A stretch of 64,000 bases of DNA. Origin: Sphingobacterium kitahiroshimense (lineage in GTDB: Bacteria > Bacteroidota > Bacteroidia > Sphingobacteriales > Sphingobacteriaceae). The stretch spans positions 6,076,001 through 6,140,000 of the forward strand of contig NZ_JAOQNK010000001.1 in assembly GCF_025961315.1 (NCBI RefSeq). The letters run 5' to 3'. Within the stretch, counting starts at the first letter, position 1. Every line of letters starts with the position of its first letter. Below the pieces are notes generated by a model. That model was not told the origin of the DNA and ran no database searches. It saw nothing but the letters and a program-made list of their open reading frames with translations. Positions 59,082-64,000 of this stretch are shown here, piece after piece. The position numbers were made by a program, and so were the translations under genes.

Positions 59082-60080
59082 TTAACCTAATTTACCAATT
59101 TCTTGAACTAAATCAACGATCTTGTTAGAGTAACCCCACTCGTTGTCATACCAAGAGATAACTTTAACGAAGTTTTCATTTAATGAAATACCCGCTTTAG
59201 CATCAAAGATAGATGTGCGCGCATCACCTACGAAATCAGTTGAAACAACTTCGTCTTCTGTGTAACCTAAAATACCTTTTAAGTCACCTTCAGAAGCTTC
59301 CTTCATAGCCGCTTTGATTTCTTCGTAAGTAGCAGATTTTGCTAAACGTACTGTTAAATCAACAACAGAAACGTCTGCTGTAGGAACGCGTAAAGACATA
59401 CCTGTTAATTTACCTTTTAATTCAGGTAAAACTAAACCAACAGCTTTAGCTGCACCAGTAGAAGAAGGGATGATGTTTTGATAAGCACCACGTCCACCTC
59501 TCCAGTCTTTCACTGAAGGTCCATCAACTGTTTTTTGAGTTGCAGTAACAGCGTGTACAGTTGTCATTAAACCTTCAACGATACCAAATTTGTCGTTTAA
59601 TACTTTAGCAACAGGTGCTAAACAGTTTGTTGTACATGAAGCGTTAGAAACGATATGTTGATCAGCTTTTAAGTCTTTATGATTAACACCCATAACGAAA
59701 GTAGGAGTATCATCTTTAGCAGGTGCTGACATTACTACTTTTTTCGCACCAGCATCAATGTGTTTCTGTGCTAATTCTTGTGTCAAGAAGAAACCTGTAG
59801 ATTCAATAATAACTTCTGCACCAACTTCATTCCATTTTAAGTTTGCAGGATCTTTTTCTGCTGTAACACGAATTGTTTTTCCGTTAACCACTAAGTTTCC
59901 GTTAACAACCTCTACTGTTCCATCGAATTTACCATGTGTTGAATCATATTTCAACATATACGCCATATAATCTGGCTCCACCAAGTCATTGATACCAACA
60001 ACTTCAACATCTGGACGATTTACCGCAGCTCTGAATGCTAAACGACCAATACGGCCAAATCCGTTAATTCCAATTTTCAT
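59082..60080 (-). CDS. gap: Glyceraldehyde-3-phosphate dehydrogenase
   Basis: Type I GAPDH of 332 residues, which makes 1,3-bisphosphoglycerate in glycolysis. MKIGINGFGRIGRLAFRAAV is the NAD-binding start, SNASCTTNCLAPVAKVL bears the active Cys (about 150), and DWRGGRGAYQNIIPSSTGAA, LRVPTADVSVVDLTV and WYDNEWGYSNKIVDL are signature stretches. Codon use is strongly biased to the preferred set, as expected for a highly expressed gene. It follows the kinase gene after 4 bases and pfkA lies further upstream, so three glycolytic genes are grouped. Confidence 0.97.
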   Translation of the reverse strand: MKIGINGFGRIGRLAFRAAVNRPDVEVVGINDLVEPDYMAYMLKYDSTHGKFDGTVEVVNGNLVVNGKTIRVTAEKDPANLKWNEVGAEVIIESTGFFLTQELAQKHIDAGAKKVVMSAPAKDDTPTFVMGVNHKDLKADQHIVSNASCTTNCLAPVAKVLNDKFGIVEGLMTTVHAVTATQKTVDGPSVKDWRGGRGAYQNIIPSSTGAAKAVGLVLPELKGKLTGMSLRVPTADVSVVDLTVRLAKSATYEEIKAAMKEASEGDLKGILGYTEDEVVSTDFVGDARTSIFDAKAGISLNENFVKVISWYDNEWGYSNKIVDLVQEIGKLG

Positions 60081-60084
60081 ATTA

Positions 60085-60936
60085 TTAATTTTTATTGATA
60101 TAATATTTTATAAGATTATGAATAGGTTCCTTTATAATTGTCCCTATTGATATATTAAATTCTTCCGTTGCCACCTCTTTTAGCAAATTTTCAAAATTAG
60201 CGGCTACGGAACCTGTAAAGTGAATGTCATTATCAGGATGTTCCTTGTACAATGGTTTAATGAAAGTTTTAAGAAACAAACGAAATCCATTTTTTACAAT
60301 CTGAATAATGAATGGATGATTTTTGTTTTCCAATACAAATTCGGAGAATGAATTGAGAAAAATAGTTGGTTGAGGGGAATTATAAACCTTTTCCAAGATT
60401 ATTTTTCGATCAATAGCATATTTATTTAATAGTTTATCCTGCAGATCCTGCGGAAGTGTATCTGTTAAATAATGTTTTAACAACATTCTTGATGTCCAAT
60501 TCGTAGATCCTTCATCGGCTAAAATATAACCGAGGCCATAATTATTTGGGATAACTTTTTTTCCCGTATAAAATGCCGCATTTGAACCACTTCCGATAAT
60601 GCCAATAATGCCTTTTTCATCGCCAAAAGAAGAAATTGCAGAGGCGATAACATCATGTTCCACCTTTACTTTCGCGTTAATAAAGAATTTTTCAAATACA
60701 GTTTTGATTTTGTTCTTGCGTTCCGGAGAAGATGAGCCAGCACCAAAAAAATAAATCCGTTTGATCTTTTCAGCATTATTGATCAAATTGGTATTTTTAT
60801 TTAAAAGTTGTGCAATATATCGCTCGTCTTGCAAATAAGGGTTAATTCCACTTGTACGAAAGCCCGTGATCACACGACCTTTATCGGCTAATCTCCAATC
60901 TGCAAATTTTGAACCACTGTAGACCACTGCAATCAT
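60085..60936 (-). CDS. BadF/BadG-type sugar kinase (N-acetylglucosamine kinase-like)
   Basis: An ASKHA-fold kinase of 283 residues: MIAVVYSGSKFADWRLADKG and RTSGINPYLQDERYIAQLLN at the N-terminus, YFFGAGSSSPERKNKI, the phosphate-binding IIGIIGSGSNAAFYTGKKVI, and LGYILADEGSTNWTSRMLL. Members of this Bacteroidota group are usually labelled N-acetylglucosamine kinase. It sits between pfkA (21 bases) and gap (4 bases), suggesting it feeds a hexosamine or hexose into glycolysis. Substrate is not certain; the usual DxGxT motif at the very start is degenerate (SGSKFAD). Confidence 0.78.
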   Translation of the reverse strand: MIAVVYSGSKFADWRLADKGRVITGFRTSGINPYLQDERYIAQLLNKNTNLINNAEKIKRIYFFGAGSSSPERKNKIKTVFEKFFINAKVKVEHDVIASAISSFGDEKGIIGIIGSGSNAAFYTGKKVIPNNYGLGYILADEGSTNWTSRMLLKHYLTDTLPQDLQDKLLNKYAIDRKIILEKVYNSPQPTIFLNSFSEFVLENKNHPFIIQIVKNGFRLFLKTFIKPLYKEHPDNDIHFTGSVAANFENLLKEVATEEFNISIGTIIKEPIHNLIKYYINKN

Positions 60937-60957
60937 CTGAATTCTCTATTTTTTATT

Positions 60958-61950
60958 TTAAATAGCCAATACTTGAACAAGTTCTAACATATCAGAACTT
61001 AATTTGTATTCTTTATTATTAATAGCCTCCTCTAGTGGAGTCGTAACAACTTCATTCCCTCTAACACCAACAGTCATACGATTGTTTCCTTTTAGTAATT
61101 CTTTTACGGCAGCAAAACCTAAACGGCTCGCAAGTACCCGATCAAAGCTTGATGGAGAACCACCGCGTTGTAAGTGCCCTAAGATACTAACTTTTGTGTC
61201 ATAATAATCAAATTTTTCTTTCACTTTTTTGGCTACATTATAGGCACCTCCGTTTTGATCACCTTCTGCGACAATAACAATTGAAGATGATTTTTTTCCA
61301 CGGCCATCTGCAGCTGATAAGTGAGCAATTAATTCATCTATCGCTGTTTCCTTTTCTGGCAACAAAATTGCTTCTGCACCACCAGCTATGCCAGCATTCA
61401 AGGCAATACAGCCAGAGTCTCTTCCCATAACTTCAATGAAAAATAAACGCTCATGGGATGCAGCTGTATCTCTAATTTTATCTATTGCTTCGATAACTGT
61501 ATTAGTTGCCGTATCATAACCTAATGTGAAATCAGATCCGTATAAATCGTTATCGATTGTACCAGGGATACAAATAACTGGAATATCATATTCTTTTGAG
61601 AAAAAGTCTGCACCTGTAAAAGTTCCATCTCCACCTATAGCAACCAAAGCATCAATACCGGCCGCTTTTACATTTTCGTAAGCTTTTGCTCTTCCTTCTT
61701 TTGTTTTAAATTCGAGACATCTCGCTGTTTTAAGAATAGTTCCGCCTAATTGGATAATATTACTAACCGAACGTGATGTCATTTCTGTAAAGTTACCGTC
61801 CAACATACCTTGATATCCTTGGTATATACCGGTAACACTTAATTTTTCGTATAATGCTGTACGGACAACCGCTCGAATGCAAGCATTCATGCCTGGAGCG
61901 TCTCCGCCTGATGTAAAAACTCCGATTCTTTTAATATTCACCACTGTCAA
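60958..61950 (-). CDS. pfkA: ATP-dependent 6-phosphofructokinase
   Basis: Group A phosphofructokinase of 330 residues. GVFTSGGDAPGMNACIRAVV is the ATP site start, GGDGTFTGADFFSKEY the GGDGT motif (Gly at position 104-equivalent, so ATP-type), CIPGTIDNDLYGSDFTLGYD the catalytic PGTIDND, and GRDSGCIALNAGIAGGAEA and LGHLQRGGSPSSFDRVLASR the fructose-6-phosphate site. First gene of the pfkA-kinase-gap operon. Its promoter carries a palindrome (61972-61990). Confidence 0.96.
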   Translation of the reverse strand: MTVVNIKRIGVFTSGGDAPGMNACIRAVVRTALYEKLSVTGIYQGYQGMLDGNFTEMTSRSVSNIIQLGGTILKTARCLEFKTKEGRAKAYENVKAAGIDALVAIGGDGTFTGADFFSKEYDIPVICIPGTIDNDLYGSDFTLGYDTATNTVIEAIDKIRDTAASHERLFFIEVMGRDSGCIALNAGIAGGAEAILLPEKETAIDELIAHLSAADGRGKKSSSIVIVAEGDQNGGAYNVAKKVKEKFDYYDTKVSILGHLQRGGSPSSFDRVLASRLGFAAVKELLKGNNRMTVGVRGNEVVTTPLEEAINNKEYKLSSDMLELVQVLAI

Positions 61951-61965
61951 AAATTTTAGGTTGTA

Positions 61966-61996
61966 CGAATATAGTGTATTTTTTACACTATTGAAA
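61966..61996 (-). promoter_or_regulatory. pfkA promoter with palindromic operator in the spacer
   Basis: On the minus strand TTTC (61996-61993)-N19-TATATTCG (61973-61966) is a near-consensus promoter, each box with one mismatch. The perfect 7-5-7 palindrome TAGTGTA-N5-TACACTA (61972-61990) fills the spacer. The leader is only about 8-15 bases. A repressor bound there would block the polymerase; the regulator gene at 62109 is the obvious candidate. Confidence 0.6.
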
Positions 61997-62108
61997 TTAT
62001 TTTTTATTTTTTTGTTTCGATAAAAATTAAGGTAAAGTTATTAACTTTATAGCATAAGCTACATATTCAACTCATTGGTTTAAGTAAAGATAATAAATTA
62101 GAAAAGTT

Positions 62109-62780
62109 TTGTATACTACATTTACAGTCGATTGTGTCATTTTCGGTTTTTATGAGGGGGAACTACATGTTCTACTAACGGAGAGAAATGAATATCCTTT
62201 TAAGGATTGGTGGGCGTTGCCTGGTTTTTTTGTTAATAATGATGAAGAAATGGAGGATGCTGTTAAGCGGATATTATATGAAAATACAGGTCTTAAGGAT
62301 GTGTTTTTGGATCAATTGTATGCCTTTGCAGGTTTAAAAAGACATCCTCAGGGAAGGATCTTGACAGTTGCTTACTATGCTTTACTACAATTGGACAAGA
62401 CAAAAATTAAGTTAAAGCCAGTTACTTCTTATATGCGACAGGCCAAATGGTTCCCTTTAAATAAAGTGCCAGATTTGGCTTTTGATCATAGTACAATTTT
62501 AAAACAAAGTGTTGAAAAATTGAGACGTCGTATCGCTAATACACCCATCGCTTTTGAACTGTTGCCAGACAAATTTACGTTGACACAGTTACAAATGGTC
62601 TATGAAAGTATTTTGGGAAGAGAATTGGATAAAAGAAATTTTAGAAAAAAAATGATTAACTACGGTTTTCTTAAAGAATTGGACGAAGTTCAAAAAGGAG
62701 TAGCTTATCGTGCGGCAAGGCTTTACAAGTTGGATAAACGCAAGTTTTTAAAGCAATTTCAAAACAGTATAACTTTTTAA
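62109..62780 (+). CDS. NrtR-like NUDIX-domain transcriptional regulator
   Basis: A 223-residue protein with an N-terminal NUDIX-fold sensor (TFTVDCVIFGFYEGELHVLL, about 3-125) and a C-terminal winged-helix DNA-binding domain (FTLTQLQMVYESILGRELDK, FRKKMINYGFLKELDEV, about 150-215). The NUDIX box is degenerate: in GFFVNNDEEMEDAVKRILYE the catalytic REUxEE reads RILYEN, so it probably binds but does not hydrolyse a nucleotide-sugar or sugar phosphate. Bacteroidota members of the NrtR family control sugar use. Only TTG 62109 can start this frame; no ATG is present. Transcribed away from pfkA with 158 bases between. Confidence 0.82.
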   Translation: MYTTFTVDCVIFGFYEGELHVLLTERNEYPFKDWWALPGFFVNNDEEMEDAVKRILYENTGLKDVFLDQLYAFAGLKRHPQGRILTVAYYALLQLDKTKIKLKPVTSYMRQAKWFPLNKVPDLAFDHSTILKQSVEKLRRRIANTPIAFELLPDKFTLTQLQMVYESILGRELDKRNFRKKMINYGFLKELDEVQKGVAYRAARLYKLDKRKFLKQFQNSITF

Positions 62781-62800
62781 CAGTTATAAGTTTAAAATAA

Positions 62801-62834
62801 AAAAAGTGCATATCGTATAGTATGCACTTTTTTT
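62801..62834 (+). terminator. Terminator after the NUDIX regulator
   Basis: AAAAAGTGCATA (62801-62812) / TATGCACTTTTTTT (62821-62834), 8-base loop. Confidence 0.88.
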
Positions 62835-62867
62835 ATTTTAAAAATTGACGATCTGTTGACAATTAAA

Positions 62868-62898
62868 TTGTGAGTGTTTTTCACTTTTTGTATATTTG
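62868..62898 (+). promoter_or_regulatory. Promoter of the TetR-TolC operon
   Basis: TTG (62868-62870)-N20-TATATTTG (62891-62898). The inverted repeat GTGA-N7-TCAC (62870-62884) is in the spacer and could be the TetR operator; start near 62905. Confidence 0.6.
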
Positions 62899-62936
62899 AC
62901 CAAAGTTTACATAAAGTCAAAAGTTTAGAATTAAGT

Positions 62937-63560
62937 ATGTCAACAAACAATGATAATAAGAAAGAGTTCATTATTGCCGCAGCTATTAGAAGATTTGCGC
63001 ACTATGGCTTTTCTAAAACAACCATGAATGAGATTGCAGAAGATGTTAAAATTACCAAGGCAAACCTTTATTACTATTATCCTGATAAAACAACATTAGT
63101 GCATGATGTGATCTTATCTGTCACAGATGATTTCAGGAAGCAAGAACAAGAACTAATTAAGAAGTCTAAATCTTCCGTCATTAATCTTCTTTTAGATTTG
63201 TTGGATTTAAAATCAGCATTTATAGAGCGTCATTATATGTTGCATATGAATGAAAACATGGAATGGATAAAAGGTGCGCCATTGCAAACATTGATGCGTC
63301 AAATACATGAAAAGGAAGTTATCGAAGTTGCAAAATTATTTCAAAATGGAGTAGATAATAAAGAACTTGCTATAGAGGATGTACATAAAACAAGTGAAAT
63401 GTACGTTTACCTAATGAAAAGTATCGGATTAGTAGGAATATTATGTGATGTGTTTACCGGAATTCCAACGCAATGTAATGTGGGCGATGTTTTACAGAAG
63501 CAAAAAGATGCAACAATGTTAATATACAATGGTTTAAAGTTTAATACGGTTTCGAATTAA
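62937..63560 (+). CDS. TetR/AcrR-family transcriptional regulator
   Basis: A 207-residue repressor. The HTH begins FIIAAAIRRFAHYGFSKTTM, with EIAEDVKITKANLYYYYPDK as recognition helix and linker (about 25-60); the C-terminal ligand domain is helical and fits AcrR-type sensors (LLLDLLDLKSAFIERHYMLH onward). ATG 62937 is used because the upstream ATG at 62874 lies before the promoter -7 box. The TolC-family efflux gene starts 8 bases after its stop, so this is an autoregulated efflux operon. Confidence 0.9.
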   Translation: MSTNNDNKKEFIIAAAIRRFAHYGFSKTTMNEIAEDVKITKANLYYYYPDKTTLVHDVILSVTDDFRKQEQELIKKSKSSVINLLLDLLDLKSAFIERHYMLHMNENMEWIKGAPLQTLMRQIHEKEVIEVAKLFQNGVDNKELAIEDVHKTSEMYVYLMKSIGLVGILCDVFTGIPTQCNVGDVLQKQKDATMLIYNGLKFNTVSN

Positions 63561-63568
63561 TTATAAAA

Positions 63569-64000
63569 ATGAAAAAGATAAAAATAGTAGGAGTGCTATT
63601 AGCCGCTTTGTTTTCAGTGAATTTCGCGCATGCGCAGGAAATATTAACATTGAACCAAGCTCTTAAGTATGCGCTGGAAAACAAAGCAGAGGCAAAAAAA
63701 TCAACACTTGATTTAGAGAACGCCCAGTATAAAATTGACGAAGTCCGAGGGGGAGCTCTTCCGCAGATTAGTGGTGCAGGTACATTGACATATAACCCAA
63801 TGTTACAGAAGGTGGCACTACCTGGAGAAATTATTGGAAAACCCGGTGAAACAGTAATGGTCGCAATGGGGCAAAAGTGGCAATCAAATGCTTCCCTGCA
63901 GGTTAATCAGCAGCTATTTAACCAATCATTATTTACGGGTTTAAAAGCCGCAAAAACTACAAAAGAGTTCTATATCATTAATAAAAGCTTGTCTGATGAG
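63569..64000 (+). CDS. TolC-family outer-membrane efflux protein (partial)
   Basis: First 144 residues of a TolC-type channel; the window ends inside it. The signal peptide is KIVGVLLAALFSVNFAHA with cleavage before QEILTLNQALKYALEN, the usual first TolC repeat, followed by LENAQYKIDEVRGGALPQIS and VNQQLFNQSLFTGLKAAKTT. It would form the outer-membrane duct of an RND efflux pump whose membrane-fusion and pump genes should follow. 8 bases behind the TetR gene. Confidence 0.9.
   Translation, partial: MKKIKIVGVLLAALFSVNFAHAQEILTLNQALKYALENKAEAKKSTLDLENAQYKIDEVRGGALPQISGAGTLTYNPMLQKVALPGEIIGKPGETVMVAMGQKWQSNASLQVNQQLFNQSLFTGLKAAKTTKEFYIINKSLSDE

Overview
The window is AT-rich chromosomal DNA from a Bacteroidota bacterium, most likely a member of the Sphingobacteriaceae such as Sphingobacterium. 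Evidence for this is the set of DUF4476, SusC-like/CarboxypepD barrel, RidA/GntP and GH130 families, the rpsU-xerC-hpf gene order, and promoters of the Bacteroidota form TTTG-N19/20-TAnnTTTG. Most genes lack a Shine-Dalgarno sequence. The exceptions (rpsU, hpf, the csbD-like gene) stand out.

Layout. 1-1000: right part of an IS3-family element whose orfB carries an in-frame TGA. 1000-2110: gene-free DNA with a diverged repeated motif. 2.1-21.3 kb: a large catabolic locus. It has a plus-strand multidomain haem protein and a long minus-strand run (18583 down to 5357) of planctomycete-type surface proteins (DUF1549/DUF1553 with cytochrome c, DUF1501, NHL propeller, DUF2231/cytochrome/LRR), an MFS importer, a ThuA-like protein, a tagatose-3-epimerase-like enzyme, an enolase-superfamily dehydratase, a VOC protein and a D-2-hydroxyacid dehydrogenase. 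A divergent plus-strand Gfo/Idh/MocA oxidoreductase and TIM-barrel epimerase complete it, followed by two AraC regulators. No SusC/SusD pair is present in this locus. I infer extracytoplasmic oxidation or trimming of an unknown carbohydrate or glycoside, uptake by MFS, and sugar/sugar-acid catabolism inside the cell.

23.6-34.3 kb: mixed genes (SatD pair, TlpA-like thioredoxin, DUF4476, lipase-like hydrolase, Ku, YeiH exporter), a broken thioredoxin gene, a complete IS4-family element with a 9-bp target duplication, and an unknown membrane protein. 34.6-38.6 kb: an operon for D-amino-acid or D-containing dipeptide use (GntP permease, RidA, DSD1/D-threonine-aldolase-like PLP enzyme, M19 dipeptidase). 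38.8-42.5 kb: convergent GH130 phosphorylase and a GT4-alpha/alpha-toroid fusion.

43-47.5 kb: housekeeping and stress genes: CsbD-like, a possible small RNA, tRNA-Met, HAD phosphatase, rpsU, xerC, hpf and ferritin. 47.6-51.3 kb: outer-membrane barrel protein and quinone oxidoreductase. 51.3-59.0 kb: an AraC regulator divergent from a complete non-phosphorylating L-fucose operon: fucP-type importer, mutarotase, fuconate dehydratase of the UxaA type, two SDR dehydrogenases, FAH-type hydrolase and fuconolactonase. This should convert L-fucose to pyruvate and lactate. 59.1-62.0 kb: pfkA, a BadF-type sugar kinase and gap on the minus strand, divergent from an NrtR-like NUDIX regulator; a perfect 7-5-7 palindrome lies inside the likely pfkA promoter. 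62.9-64.0 kb: a TetR regulator and the start of a TolC-family efflux gene cut by the window edge.

All family calls come from reading motifs by eye; no database search was run.
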